DNA of 64,000 nucleotides from Pogonophryne albipinna. Its lineage: Eukaryota; Chordata; Actinopteri; Perciformes; Artedidraconidae. Of the stretch, positions 57,401 to 62,164 are shown piece after piece. The position numbers and the translations under genes are program-made. Each line of letters begins with the position of its first letter. The first letter of the stretch is position 1. The stretch is taken from assembly GCA_028583405.1 (NCBI GenBank), contig CM053256.1:184001-248000 (forward strand), written 5' to 3'. The notes beneath the pieces are model-generated. The model ran no database searches, was not told the DNA's origin, and saw only the letters and a list, made by a program, of their open reading frames with translations.

Positions 57401-59054
57401 TTGATTTTGCTTCCCGTTTTGTTTTAGGTCAAGCGAAGCCCTCGGTTTCCAGCCGATGCGACTACAGCTTTGTGACGCCTAAGAAATCTCGCAAGTCCAA
57501 GAAACCGGCGATCACCTTCAGCAGTGATGAAGAAGAGGAGGAGGAGGAGGAGGATGATGAGGGTGAGTGGTCTTCCTCTTTAGCAACACATTTTGTATGG
57601 AATGTAAGCATTACATTTATTTAAGACAGAAAACACCCATTTGAGGTATTATGGCAATATGTCTCTCTGGGTTTGGCCTACGAAATGTCAAAATATCCTT
57701 TGATCCATTGAGTTGTACAATATTAGTTGACTTTAGTATTTCGGTCTTACTTTGGATCAATACGACAAAGTTCAGCGTTTGTGGAACACCTGACTCCAAG
57801 AGGATTAAAGACTTTTAAAGCAGCACCACTCCCAGATCTGGAGATATGTGATGGATTTAATAAAAAACAACTTGAAAGGATTAAATGTTTCTCCAAACTG
57901 CAAGTCAAGAATGTGTCAAAATAATATGTGGATACATTTTAGCCCTTAGATGCATAAGTGAGTCTTCTTTGACCCGGTGAGGTGGTTTTCTGGAAGTATC
58001 TTTGTAATTACATTTTTTTATCATTTCATATTCCAGCTATTCCTAGGATATCATGCCATTCACATTTTAAATGTACATTTTAAATGTACATTTTAAGAAA
58101 TTGTAGTTTTTGTATTTCTACCCCAAGCTTCCAGAAGTGGGTCAAAAATGACCCGAATGCATTTCCTATGGGATCCTCTGGGAACCTTTGATTCTTATCA
58201 CCTGTTGCTGTCAGGACTACATTCACTGTGGACCACAGACTACATCACTAGTGACACGTCTCAGCAAGATTATTTTACACGGCAAGATCTGAAACCTGTC
58301 AGTATAATAATAATACATTATATTTGTATCAGGCTTTTCAAGGACTCAAAATCGCTTTACAATCTAAGGGACGGTTAGGGTGGGGGGTATAGGACTATCA
58401 AACTTGATCAACCGGCATGGATGATGGGGGGGGGGTGGCTATGAGTAGACAAGAGGAGAAGAGATGAGTTTTGAAAAGGGACTGGAATACTGTGAGGGTC
58501 TCAGAATAGCGGAGATCTTTGCATCGATATGTTCAAAACGTTTTTTTCAAAATGTCTAAAATTAAATGTAAAATATTTCTAGTGTGAACCTAAATATAAT
58601 TTTTTTAGATAGATTTTTCTTAACCAAAATGGCATAAAAACACATTATTCTAATACGGATCCTTTTTGACCCACTTATGGAAGAGTGTAGGGTCCAGTCA
58701 CTCTAAGGGCATCTATGTTAACCAGCCGAGCTACTAGCGTTGCATGAGTCAAGTTTCTTTGATACCTAAACCACCAAAAGGAGTGCAAACCACCCACTTT
58801 GTGCAATGATATATACATTAAGAAATATTGTTTGAACATTGTTCAAGACAGGCAAGAGAAGCACCTGGTTTCATAAGTGAATCGAGTCCTACCTTGAAGT
58901 GGAGATTCCTTTAAAGTCAATGTTGGTTTCTGACACCCCATGCTTCTAATCTACATGTATTTGTCCCTCAGATGCTGTGATGGCGGAGAGTGAGACGCCC
59001 AAAGTGACGACTCCCATCGCCCGCACCTCCCGACGCACCCGCCTCAGAAACTGA
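11588..59054 (+). CDS. ncapd2: NCAPD2, condensin I subunit D2 (complete, 31 coding exons, 1411 aa)
   Basis: HEAT-repeat subunit of condensin I, which with SMC2/SMC4, NCAPG and NCAPH compacts mitotic chromosomes; it binds the kleisin NCAPH and DNA/histones. The exon sum is 4236 nt (1411 aa plus stop), close to the 1401 aa of human NCAPD2, and every junction keeps frame. The start [19 protein letters not shown] is the first ATG after the acceptor at 11585. Recognisable family landmarks in order: [10 protein letters not shown] near the N-terminus, [22 protein letters not shown], the long HEAT array, [36 protein letters not shown] with FFNELASK, and [16 protein letters not shown] (the conserved Cnd1 domain). 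The tail is acidic/basic and disordered, ending SRRTRLRN. Introns are long, the largest being intron 18 (8.2 kb) and intron 25 (6.4 kb), both packed with transposons. Five scaRNA copies lie in its introns. The exons are set out in the next five entries. Confidence 0.97.
12351..12656 (+). ncRNA. scarna10: U85/SCARNA10-like composite scaRNA, NCAPD2 intron 5 (divergent copy)
   Basis: Intron-encoded guide RNA of about 306 nt. Terminal stem GCCC (12351-12354) pairs with GGGC (12653-12656) and encloses a C box ATGATGA (12357-12363) and D box CTGA (12649-12652). The 11 bases before the D box, TCTTTGGTAAA, pair with U5 snRNA loop I with one G-U, placing G12644, fifth from the D box, opposite C45. The internal H/ACA hairpin has 5' pocket strand AGTCTT (12432-12437) and 3' strand GTAA (12468-12471). 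These flank U46 of U5, and the ACA (12482) lies 14 nt after the start of GTAA. Mammalian U85/SCARNA10 directs exactly these two changes and lies in an NCAPD2 intron. Outside the guides the sequence differs strongly from the four copies below. Confidence 0.85.
13610..17679 (+). CDS. ncapd2: NCAPD2 exons 8-14 (HEAT array, acidic insert)
   Basis: Coding exons: 13610-13733, 13838-13985, 15373-15570, 15798-15932, 16011-16098, 16805-17028, 17561-17679. They encode HEAT helices such as [21 protein letters not shown] and [21 protein letters not shown], then a linker. Exon 13 has 3.7 in-frame copies of a 21-bp unit (16900-16976) encoding EAEDDEK, an acidic expansion in the region that is also acidic in human NCAPD2. 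Introns 9 and 12 each hold a scaRNA; intron 12 also has a SINE and intron 13 a 0.4 kb DNA element. Confidence 0.95.
14167..14471 (+). ncRNA. scarna10: U85/SCARNA10-like scaRNA, NCAPD2 intron 9 copy
   Basis: About 305 nt. Terminal stem TGCCC/GGGCA, C box GTGATGA (14173-14179), D box CTGA (14463-14466). D-box guide ATCTTTGGTAAT (14451-14462) puts G14458 opposite U5 C45. H/ACA pocket: AATCTT (14243-14248) and GTAA (14279-14282) around a GCAGAG/CTCTGC upper stem, with lower stem GGCAGG/CCTGCC and ACA at 14293. A GT-rich tract (about 14370-14400) resembles GU-rich Cajal-body signals reported for C/D scaRNAs. Relative to the other copies it lacks three bases of an AGAGG repeat near 14332. Both guides look intact. 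Confidence 0.85.
14565..15319. mobile_element. hAT non-autonomous element in NCAPD2 intron 9
   Basis: A 755-bp element with ends TAGGGATGCATA and TATATGCATCCCTA, flanked by a perfect 8-bp duplication GTCAGAAG (14557-14564 and 15320-15327). No transposase. The uninterrupted site, AACTGTCCGAAGAACAGG, survives downstream of the intron 15 scaRNA copy (about 22094-22111), so the insertion came after the scaRNA duplication. Confidence 0.9.
16156..16462 (+). ncRNA. scarna10: U85/SCARNA10-like scaRNA, NCAPD2 intron 12 copy (D-box guide altered)
   Basis: About 307 nt, nearly identical to the intron 9, 15 and 17 copies through the core. Terminal stem TGCCC/GGGCA, C box 16162-16168, D box 16454-16457 and the H/ACA pocket (AATCTT at 16232, GTAA, ACA) are intact. 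The D-box guide reads TTTTTGGAAAAT instead of ATCTTTGGTAAT, so an A faces U5 C45 and pairing is broken. It should still guide U5 U46 pseudouridylation but not C45 methylation. Its flanks do not match the long flanks shared by the intron 9, 15 and 17 copies. Confidence 0.75.
16494..16645 (+). repeat. tRNA-derived SINE fragment in NCAPD2 intron 12
   Basis: GGGGCGGTGGTGGTGAAGTCC followed by an AGTTAAAGTCCCGGC B-box-like segment and GGTGTCCCTGAGCAAGGCACC is the head and body of a fish tRNA-derived SINE. The 3' tail is missing or diverged. Confidence 0.6.
17120..17531. mobile_element. Small CAGGGT-ended DNA element in NCAPD2 intron 13
   Basis: Ends CAGGGTTCCTACGGTCAT and ATGAAAAAGTGTATGAACCCTG are imperfect inverted repeats, flanked by TTTATT on both sides. 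Internal AAAGTCATGGAAA repeats, no ORF. It fills most of intron 13. Confidence 0.65.
18049..18607. mobile_element. hAT non-autonomous element in NCAPD2 intron 14
   Basis: 559 bp with ends TAGTGTTGTCACGATACC and ...GTGCAACACTA, flanked by a perfect 8-bp duplication GTAGAGAT (18041-18048, 18608-18615). Internal cGATACTTTT and GGTATCGCGGTACC motifs are typical of this fish hAT group. Confidence 0.88.
18626..19452 (+). mobile_element. hAT element with BED-finger gene fragment, NCAPD2 intron 14
   Basis: 827 bp, ends TAATGGTGCACGATA and TCGTGCATCCCTA, 8-bp duplication CTTATTAC on both sides (18618-18625, 19453-19460), inserted two bases from the flank of the preceding hAT. It carries a 116-codon ORF (18950-19300) starting [16 protein letters not shown], the N-terminal BED-type finger of a hAT transposase; the catalytic domain is absent. 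The first metal-ligand pair is C-x3-C (CINKC) rather than the usual C-x2-C. Confidence 0.88.
19640..21200. repeat. Composite repeat with nested TIR element (19911-20758), NCAPD2 intron 14
   Basis: An outer repeat (about 19640-19905 and 20765-21200) recurs on the opposite strand at 24525-25140. Nested within it is an 848-bp element with ends AGACCCTCCAGAAAAACG and CGTTTTTCTGGAGGGTCT. That element has internal ATGCGG motifs and no clear target duplication. No protein of recognisable function is encoded. Confidence 0.7.
21359..27638 (+). CDS. ncapd2: NCAPD2 exons 15-18
   Basis: Coding exons: 21359-21556, 22196-22370, 22944-23028, 27502-27638. They encode the acidic stretch [20 protein letters not shown], the segment [12 protein letters not shown] with [12 protein letters not shown], and [13 protein letters not shown]. 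Exon 16 uses a weak donor (GTCTGT). The exon 17 donor region is duplicated 2.7 kb downstream inside intron 17 (see the repeat entry), so a decoy donor exists there. A hAT element ends only 51 bases before exon 18. Confidence 0.95.
21690..21996 (+). ncRNA. scarna10: U85/SCARNA10-like scaRNA, NCAPD2 intron 15 copy
   Basis: About 307 nt. C box GTGATGA (21696-21702), D box CTGA (21988-21991), terminal stem TGCCC/GGGCA. The D-box guide ATCTTTGGTAAT for U5 C45 and the H/ACA pocket (AATCTT at 21766, GTAA, ACA) for U5 U46 are intact. It shares about 65 bp of upstream and 100 bp of downstream sequence with the intron 9 copy. It is also bracketed by a direct repeat of about 50 bp (21579-21630 and 22131-22188), showing that a local tandem duplication created this arrangement. 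Confidence 0.85.
23140..24302. mobile_element. hAT-like element in NCAPD2 intron 17
   Basis: 1163 bp with terminal AGGGGTAGACATTAA and TTAATGTCGAGCCC (imperfect inverted repeats) and an 8-bp duplication GGAGTAAC/GGAGTAAT at 23132 and 24303. Contains an internal inverted pair GTGACGCGTC, suggesting a further nested insertion (about 23625-23865). No transposase ORF. Confidence 0.75.
24525..25140 (-). repeat. Reverse-strand copy of the intron 14 composite repeat
   Basis: Matches the outer repeat of 19640-21200 in opposite orientation (for example TTCACTTCTAAAAGGGGTAA and CCAACTCACAGG complements, and GAAATCTCCGTTATTGA). It lacks the nested 848-bp element. It separates the intron 17 scaRNA from its original upstream flank. 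Confidence 0.7.
25337..25643 (+). ncRNA. scarna10: U85/SCARNA10-like scaRNA, NCAPD2 intron 17 copy
   Basis: About 307 nt. C box 25343-25349, D box 25635-25638, terminal stem TGCCC/GGGCA; both the C45 guide (ATCTTTGGTAAT) and the U46 pocket are intact. Downstream flank (ACACAAAAGCTTATTCTTGC) is shared with the intron 9 and 15 copies. Its upstream flank has been separated from it: the matching piece (AATTGGCTTGTACTATTAAG) is at about 24311, and a transposon-derived block lies between. Confidence 0.85.
25844..26385. mobile_element. hAT non-autonomous element, NCAPD2 intron 17
   Basis: 542 bp with ends TAGGGCTGCACGATTTGG and AATCGTTCAGCTCTA and a partly matching 8-bp flank (GTGCGTAT / GTATGTAT). 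No ORF. The stretch 26386-26929 is AT-rich intron with no recognisable feature. Confidence 0.75.
26930..27450. mobile_element. hAT non-autonomous element just before NCAPD2 exon 18
   Basis: 521 bp, ends TAGTGCTGTCAAAATTATC and TTTGACCACCCTA, perfect 8-bp duplication AATAAAAC (26922-26929, 27451-27458). Internal GTTAACG and ATTAATTAA-rich sequence is characteristic of this fish hAT family. It includes a duplicated GAAGTACTCCACTAGCC segment (about 27080-27165). It ends 51 bases before exon 18, close to the polypyrimidine tract. Confidence 0.88.
27694..28738. mobile_element. TIR element in NCAPD2 intron 18
   Basis: About 1.04 kb bounded by GGCTGCAGTCGAATTGTCA and its inverted counterpart ...TGACTATTCGACTGCAGCC. 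No clear target duplication and no transposase. Bases 28739-29592 are intron with no recognisable feature. Confidence 0.65.
29596..30301. mobile_element. Harbinger-like non-autonomous element, NCAPD2 intron 18
   Basis: 706 bp with inverted ends TGGCGCATTTCCACTG and CAGTGGAAATACGCCA, flanked by TAA on both sides (29593-29595, 30302-30304). A three-base TWA duplication is the mark of the PIF/Harbinger superfamily. No ORF of note. Bases 30420-30640 following it resemble part of the TTAA-flanked element at 48250-49378 in reverse. Confidence 0.75.
30857..34482 (+). mobile_element. 3.6-kb TIR DNA transposon of unassigned superfamily, NCAPD2 intron 18
   Basis: Ends TTAGGGTGCATCAAAA (30857-30872) and TTTTGATGCACCCTAA (34467-34482) are perfect 16-bp inverted repeats. 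The element lies inside a TA microsatellite (about 30818-30856 and 34483-34708), so the duplication is TA or a short multiple of it and cannot be read off. It carries one long transposase-like gene on the + strand, GC-richer than its surroundings. Subterminal sequence is AT-rich. No THAP, BED or HTH module is recognisable. Confidence 0.85.
31718..34106 (+). pseudogene. Transposase-like gene, one stop and one frameshift
   Basis: The reading frame from 31718 runs to a TGA at 32000-32002, then continues in the same frame from 32003 to about 33190, where the sensible protein moves to the third frame and continues to the TAA ending at 34106, about 790 codons in all. Landmarks: LHWDSKL, then [28 protein letters not shown] and, near the C-terminus, [16 protein letters not shown]. 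The order D...FDTT(A/S)SNTG...CRHH...HLWYLT-E matches a protein group I recognise only as uncharacterised, transposon-like proteins of invertebrates; the acidic residues suggest an RNase H-like DDE fold. A short open exon-like ATG segment (about 31182-31247) ends at GTAATC and an acceptor-like TTTTCAG precedes 31675, so a 5' intron is possible, but phases do not fit simply. This copy is dead. Confidence 0.7.
34483..34708. repeat. (TA)n / (TATATC)n microsatellite
   Basis: About 225 bases of TA repeats interrupted by regular TATATATC units, abutting the right end of the transposon; a shorter TA tract (about 30818-30856) abuts the left end. It probably is the split target microsatellite. Confidence 0.95.
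35075..35213 (+). repeat. 3' fragment of the CAGGGT-type repeat family, NCAPD2 intron 18
   Basis: AATATAGTCAATGTGAGGTAAAG through GATTCCTGCATATACCCTG matches the right-hand part of the elements at 40760-41276, 54117-55268 and 59473-60760. The left part is absent. The rest of 34709-35846 is intron without recognised genes. Confidence 0.75.
35847..44812 (+). CDS. ncapd2: NCAPD2 exons 19-25
   Basis: Coding exons: 35847-35979, 37239-37314, 37430-37645, 38073-38233, 40593-40704, 44109-44232, 44657-44812. They encode [28 protein letters not shown], a charged linker [17 protein letters not shown], then [21 protein letters not shown] and HEAT repeats up to [20 protein letters not shown]. Exon 21 has two in-frame donors five codons... 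six bases apart in phase; I chose 37645 because GTGAGT is the stronger one. Confidence 0.93.
36013..36813. mobile_element. TTAA-flanked (piggyBac-like) non-autonomous element, NCAPD2 intron 19
   Basis: 801 bp bounded by CCCTTAGATGC and GCATCTAAGGG and by TTAA on both sides (36009-36012, 36814-36817). A TTAA target with CCCTT ends is the piggyBac pattern. No transposase. A second copy lies inverted at about 57947-58718. Confidence 0.8.
38327..38699. mobile_element. TTAA-flanked MITE, NCAPD2 intron 22
   Basis: 373 bp with perfect ends AGGTGGGGTAGGT and ACCTACCCCACCT inside TTAA duplications (38323-38326, 38700-38703). A second copy in the opposite orientation lies at 49383-49740. No ORF. Bases 38704-39750 are AT-rich intron with nothing recognised. 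Confidence 0.85.
39750..40390. repeat. Compound inverted repeat, NCAPD2 intron 22
   Basis: Two blocks appear twice in inverted orientation: GATTTCTGGATCTTCAAAGA through ATCGACGATCGGGCTCGATA (about 39765-39860 versus 40170-40275), and GCCCCGCCCACTTTTGGGGG with GCTGTCATTTGAA (about 39890-39965 versus 40315-40389). The order of blocks is not that of one simple palindrome, which suggests two overlapping fold-back elements. Confidence 0.7.
40760..41276. mobile_element. CAGGGT-type repeat, uninterrupted copy, NCAPD2 intron 23
   Basis: Starts GGTGTCCGCAGGGTCTTAAAAAG and ends GATTCTTGCACCTACCCTG. Contains CATCTGAACAGGACATCGC and ACTGTATATAGTCAATGTG, the sites that are interrupted by other elements in the copies at 59473 and 54117. 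It therefore shows the pre-insertion form. Confidence 0.75.
41466..41969. mobile_element. TIR MITE, NCAPD2 intron 23
   Basis: About 504 bp with ends GGCGCATTCACACCGCAGTA and TACTGCGGTGTGAACGCGGC as inverted repeats extending through CTTTTCCCAC. Flanks end TA/TA, so the duplication is short. No ORF. A fish SINE-type tail (AAGTCGCTTTGGATAAAAGC) follows at about 42258-42300. Confidence 0.75.
42313..43859. mobile_element. hAT element with a second hAT nested inside, NCAPD2 intron 23
   Basis: Outer element of 1547 bp: ends CAGGGATGGGCAACTTGGA and AAGGTTGCCCATCCCTG, 8-bp flank CCTTAGAA/CCTTAGAC. It contains a (CA)n tract (about 42394-42421). It is interrupted by the 824-bp element described next. 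Its segment 43552-43750 also occurs inverted at about 54665-54860. Confidence 0.85.
42728..43551 (-). mobile_element. Nested hAT element with BED-finger gene fragment
   Basis: Ends TAGGGATGCACGATATTG and ATCGTGCACCACTA, perfect 8-bp duplication GTAATCAT (42720-42727, 43552-43559). Reverse-strand ORF (42900-43244, 114 codons) is a sister of the intron 14 ORF, with the same CINKC spacing and a two-residue deletion in its HLKHR segment. The unfilled site (ATGATTACTATAC on the + strand) survives at about 54857-54869. Confidence 0.88.
44920..46113. mobile_element. TTAA-flanked element, NCAPD2 intron 25
   Basis: 1194 bp with ends GGCGAGACAC and GTGTCTCGCC and TTAA on both sides (44916-44919, 46114-46117). 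Interior is AT-rich, with a short open stretch of basic residues (about 45395-45550: [12 protein letters not shown]) that may be a remnant of a gene, but no recognisable transposase. Confidence 0.75.
46397..46865 (+). repeat. Degenerate tandem duplication, NCAPD2 intron 25
   Basis: TTTCCTCTTTCCATCAC, GTTAGTAAACTCTGATG and TTACCCACWGTCTGT appear in the same order at about 46398-46540 and 46727-46855, a period of about 325 bases. No gene. Bases 46870-48245 are intron with nothing recognised. Confidence 0.65.
48250..49378. mobile_element. TTAA-flanked element, NCAPD2 intron 25
   Basis: 1129 bp with ends AGGGGACCTATCATG and CATGATAGGTCCACT inside TTAA (48246-48249, 49379-49382). The right TTAA is at the same time the left TTAA of the next element. 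The ends are of a type widely found in fish. No intact transposase. Confidence 0.82.
49383..49740. mobile_element. TTAA-flanked MITE abutting the previous element
   Basis: 358-bp second copy of the MITE at 38327-38699, ends AGGTGGGGTAGGT and ACCTACCCTACC, flanked by TTAA at 49379-49382 and 49741-49744. Confidence 0.82.
49811..50045 (+). repeat. tRNA-derived SINE, NCAPD2 intron 25
   Basis: The head GGCTGTGGCGCAGGAGGTAA (A box) and GTGGTTTGAATCCC (B box) resembles a tRNA. It is followed by CAGTGTCCTTGCCCAAGAG, GTATGAATGGGTGCATG and a tail with AAAGCGCAATTATAAATAAAG. This is the layout of common fish SINEs. Bases 50050-51208 are intron, with a hAT-like end (GGATGGGTACCGAGCCCCGG) at about 50247. 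Confidence 0.75.
51209..59054 (+). CDS. ncapd2: NCAPD2 exons 26-32 (Cnd1 domain and disordered tail)
   Basis: Coding exons: 51209-51386, 51467-51561, 52926-53006, 56605-56788, 57002-57170, 57428-57562, 58972-59054. They encode the most conserved part of the protein: [20 protein letters not shown], the FFNELASK and [15 protein letters not shown] segments, and [20 protein letters not shown]. After this come a basic segment, an (E)n/D acidic run (57531-57562) and [14 protein letters not shown] before the TGA at 59052. The C-terminal tail of NCAPD2 is the region phosphorylated by mitotic kinases in other vertebrates; TP sites ([11 protein letters not shown]) are visible here. Confidence 0.95.
51804..52266. 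mobile_element. hAT non-autonomous element, NCAPD2 intron 27
   Basis: 463 bp, ends TAGGGCTGCACGATATTGG and CGATATATCTCGCAGCCCTA, with 8-bp flanks ACAGATGC/ACAGATAT. No ORF. Bases 52267-52925 are AT-rich intron with a poly-C tract near 52550. Confidence 0.8.
53363..54072 (-). mobile_element. hAT element with BED-finger fragment, NCAPD2 intron 28
   Basis: 710 bp, ends TAGGGACGCTCCGGTCGCC and CGGCGCATCCCTA, perfect 8-bp duplication ATTAAACA (53355-53362, 54073-54080). Reverse-strand ORF (53790-54020) contains [20 protein letters not shown] followed by CNVCEAE, the start of a BED finger with normal C-x2-C, then degenerates. A CT-rich tract lies at about 53585-53660. Confidence 0.88.
54117..55268. 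mobile_element. CAGGGT-type repeat interrupted by a TA-flanked element (54301-55144)
   Basis: Host repeat (GTCATCTGAACAGGACATCGC ... ACTTCAGGATTCCTGC) is split at ACTGTATA/TATAGTCAATG. The 844-bp insert has inverted ends TGTGACCTGCTCTATCGAAA and TTTCGATAGAGCAGGTCACA. Compared with the intact copies (ACTGTATATAGTCAATG at 41127 and 60623), two bases, TA, are duplicated. Internal direct repeats (ATTCTGAAAGCCAAGACTTTG) lie 230 bases apart. Confidence 0.82.
55664..56564. mobile_element. TTAA-type MITE containing a minisatellite, NCAPD2 intron 28
   Basis: Left end TTAA + AGGTCTCCTATTATAC (from 55664) and right end GCATAATAGGTGACCT (to 56564, followed by GTAA) are inverted repeats. The interior includes ordinary unique sequence and the 37-bp minisatellite of the next entry. 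It ends 40 bases before exon 29. Confidence 0.75.
56050..56545 (+). repeat. 37-bp minisatellite, about 13 copies
   Basis: The unit is GAAGAGGGGACACATGTT followed by GATGTAGAAGAGACATGAA, repeated head to tail with a few variants (TTGGTG, TTGTTG, GAGGACACATGACGAA). Because 37 is not a multiple of three and the unit lacks stops on the minus strand, all three reverse frames stay open, giving long but meaningless ORFs. Confidence 0.95.
57195..57365 (+). repeat. SINE 3' half, NCAPD2 intron 30
   Basis: CACCAATCAGAAGG, GGGCAAGATACGTAACACAAATG, GTGTGTGAATGC and AAAAGCACTTTGAGGGGTCT follow the body and tail of fish tRNA-derived SINEs. The head is degraded. Confidence 0.55.
57947..58718 (-). mobile_element. 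Second, inverted copy of the piggyBac-like element, NCAPD2 intron 31
   Basis: Reverse complement of 36013-36813: starts CCCTTAGATGCATAAG and ends CCAGTCACTCTAAGGGCATC, followed by TTAA (about 58719). The left TTAA has decayed. No transposase ORF. Confidence 0.78.
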
Positions 59055-59220
59055 TCTGTCTTTTTATCGTTTCGTCTTATTTCTGTGTCTCTTTCCTTTT
59101 TTAATCTTTTATCATTTTAAAGCATTTTTACAGTTTTTTAAATCTTGTTGTACTTTCTTTTGTTTAAGATATTGGCACTACACTTTTGTAGACTCTTGAT
59201 GTGAAATCATGCCTTCTTTT

Positions 59221-59226
59221 AATAAA
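59221..59226 (+). terminator. ncapd2: NCAPD2 poly(A) signal
   Basis: AATAAA 167 bases after the stop codon, followed by a GTTCTGGTTTTG U/GU-rich downstream element, marks the likely end of the ncapd2 transcript. Confidence 0.75.
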
Positions 59227-59472
59227 CTTTGTTCTGGTTTTGATACAAACTCCACGGCTGTCTCTCTTTGAGCTGCATCACTCCGAGGGTCCGCTGTCAA
59301 GTGGATTTACAGCGTCTTTACACACCGCTCTGAGTGTCTGCTTGTAACGTGTGTTTGGACGGCGCAGTTTAACGGCTTGCCACAGCTTGCCCGGACAGTA
59401 TTACTGCCCTCCATGCTTCTCCTAATCATTGCCCTCCAGTTTAGTTTCTTACTGCATGTTCTTTCATATTCA

Positions 59473-60760
59473 GGGTGTCCGCGGGGTCATAAAAAGTATT
59501 AAAAGTTGATTAATCAATTTAGCAAAAATGAAGGCTATTAAAAAGTATTAAACGGCATTTTCCAAGGTATTAAATGTTGTAGCTTGTTTTCAATAAGTAT
59601 ATCAATGGTCCAAAGAGGTTGTATTCTACAGTCTGCCTGAATGTAATCATTGCGTAGGTGTGTAGTGTGATTCTGTGTAGTTTATTTATGGCATCCCGTT
59701 GGATTTGACGTCATCTGACCTAGTGATGGGAATTCCGGCTCTTCTTGGTGAGCCGGATCATTTGGCTCGGCTCACCAAGAAGAGCCGGCTCCCAAACGGC
59801 TCTTCAGTTTACCACATATTATACCTTTTATAATTAAATCAAATGTAGCCCTGTTTTGACTAATGAATTATTTGTATGTGTACTGTACACATATATCACT
59901 TAAATTATTCAATACATCATTTGTACTGAAGTATTCAAAAGTAAAAATTACATGTTTAATATAAATGATTTGCTGTGGCCAATTGTTTTCATTGCATTTA
60001 CAGACCCTTGTAACTCTCTGATACCACCCATGAATGCACTGACTTGCTTGTAGAACCACGCTACACAAAACAGATAGCAACACCTATAAAAACTTAAGCA
60101 TAGACATTTAAAAAAGGGGCTACTGTATCGACATTTTAAAATTATATTTAAAGAAAAGTCCCTGACAAAACAGCAGGGCTCTATTTCAGTAACTATTAAC
60201 TCTAGAAAAAACCACAGCAGCAGCGGACATCAAATCTTTGCTGAGCCTAAGGATAATAAATAACATAGTGAAAATAAATGTATTGCAATGCTCAAAACAG
60301 CAGCATTCAACAGGCTCTAATCCTTGGATATTACATGTCACTGCATGCATGCACGGAGCAGCTGTAGCGCGGAGATCATCATTCTGTCTTGTATTACTTA
60401 ATAAAAAACGGCTCGTTCGCGGGTGCGAGTCGGCTCCCGTCGTTCACTTAAAAGAGCCGGCTCGTTCGCGACCGACACATCACTAATCTGAACAGGACGT
60501 CGCACGCTCACTGCTTGATGGCGCGCGAAGGTCCTTTTACACCGGTTGCTAAACAACATCGTTATGGGGAAATGCGAGTCTGCGTCCAAATGGTTGGAAG
60601 ATAAGGAGGAAGGACACTCAATACTGTATATAGTCAATGTGAGGTAAAGTGTGTCGCCAATATAACCGGTTAAAACTCCAAGTGGCGATGAGGTCTTAAA
60701 ATGTATGGAAAGGGTCTTAAAAGATCTTACATTTTACTTCAGGATTCCTGCATATACCCT
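59473..60760. mobile_element. CAGGGT-type repeat with nested hAT (59721-60485), downstream of NCAPD2
   Basis: Host ends CAGGGTGTCCGCGGGGTC and GATTCCTGCATATACCCTG. Nested hAT of 765 bp: ends TAGTGATGGGAATTCCGGC and CGACACATCACTA, with GAGCCGGCTC motifs, flanked by ATCTGACC/ATCTGAAC. The intact host reads GTCATCTGAACAGGAC (about 54150), proving the insertion. Confidence 0.82.
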
Positions 60761-61266
60761 GATATCAGATTGAATCCACCGTGTTCCTCACCAGTGATCC
60801 TGCCTGCGTGTTTATTTACAATCATTTTCTTTCCACATGTTCTGTTTGTCTGTAATCAATATCTTGTATCAGCCTTCGCTCTCTTTTCTCCTTCCTTCTC
60901 CTCCTTTCCTACTGTTCCTCTCTTCACTGACATCACACACATGGAGGTTTAACTGCCCTCCCTTTCTCCTCAATGCATATCTCCTTCACGCCTACTCCCT
61001 CTCCCACACATTGTCCTCTCCTAAAAGATGAGAGGTGCATTTTTCTGTGTGATTGATACGTTATGTAAAGACACTCGTCGACAACAGGCTAACTGCGTGA
61101 TTGCAGCAGCACTTAGGTTTGTATCTTTATTTGAGTTAAACGTATCAGTGGGTGCCAAGTGCAAAAACAACCATTTATTACAACTTTATTCAGCGCTTTA
61201 CAAAGCAGAATTCTGTTTGTGCAGAAGTGGAAACATCACACATTGTGCTCAACAAAGCTGCTTTAA

Positions 61267-61847
61267 AGAGGCCATATTGTGCTTTTTGGTTTTCCCTTTC
61301 CTGTACTGTTGTATTGTTGAGCTATAACAACTGGGTTCCAAAGGCATAAATCCTGCGCGGGCATAATGAGAAAAATAAAGCACTTTTGAACATGAGGGGC
61401 CCCATTGTGCCAATTTACAAGTTTCATAATTGTATTTTGTGACATGTCTCCATGCTTTAATGTTCAAAAGCTCTTTATTTTTCTCATACTGCCTGTGCTG
61501 CAGCACCTATTTCACCCTCTGTCTGAAACCAGAGCCCAGTCTGCTCTGATTGGTTAGCTGGTCAGCTCTTTTGTGATTGGTCACCCGCTTAGAGATGTCC
61601 CGTCCCTTAGTCTATCACGTACAATGTGCACTAGCCAACAGAAGTACAAGTGTTACATAGTGATGTCACTGTTGGGTTCGTAAAAAAAAGGGGTCCAATG
61701 GAACCGTTCAGACGGGGGGAGTGTGGGAGAGAAACTCCCTCTGGAGGAAACTTTGGTATTTTAGCCTTAGCAGACCATTTACATGCACAAAAACCTATAT
61801 AACACACTTAACATAGGGTAAACACCAAAAAGCATTATAAGGCCGTT
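61267..61847. mobile_element. TTAA-flanked element, intergenic
   Basis: 581 bp: ends AGAGGCCATATTGTGC and GCATTATAAGGCCGTT within TTAA (61263-61266, 61848-61851). No transposase. Bases 60761-61262 are intergenic with no recognised gene. Confidence 0.72.
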
Positions 61848-61877
61848 TTAAAGCATGTTAACATGTCACAGTAGAGC

Positions 61878-62130
61878 AGGGGTGGGGAACCTCCGGCCCC
61901 CGGGCCGTATACAGACCGCGAGACCATTCGATACGGCCCTCGAGGTAATTTATAAACACACGCAAGGTCAGGGTCCTTGAACACAACACGAGCCTAACGT
62001 GTCATCACGTGGTATATGTCTGTCTGACAGGGGTGTAGTGCTGCCGGAGAGCACCAGAACACCGCTCCGGCACTTCACAAATTAGTTACACCTATAAGGA
62101 GCCGTACACATGCCGCAGTTTTTTGTAAGC
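61878..62130 (+). repeat. hAT-like repeat start
   Basis: Begins GCAGGGGTGGGGAACCTCCGG and runs through GGGCCGTATACAGACC; it shares its end with the repeat at 1-310. Right end not identified; the LINE tail follows. Confidence 0.5.
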
Positions 62131-62164
62131 CCAGTGGCGATCTGTTCATCTGTCATACTGATCA

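Noticed and set aside
57719..57924. Open + frame containing [20 protein letters not shown] in NCAPD2 intron 31
   Set aside because: No family recognised, no acceptor/donor pair that keeps the NCAPD2 frame, and the exon chain is complete without it.
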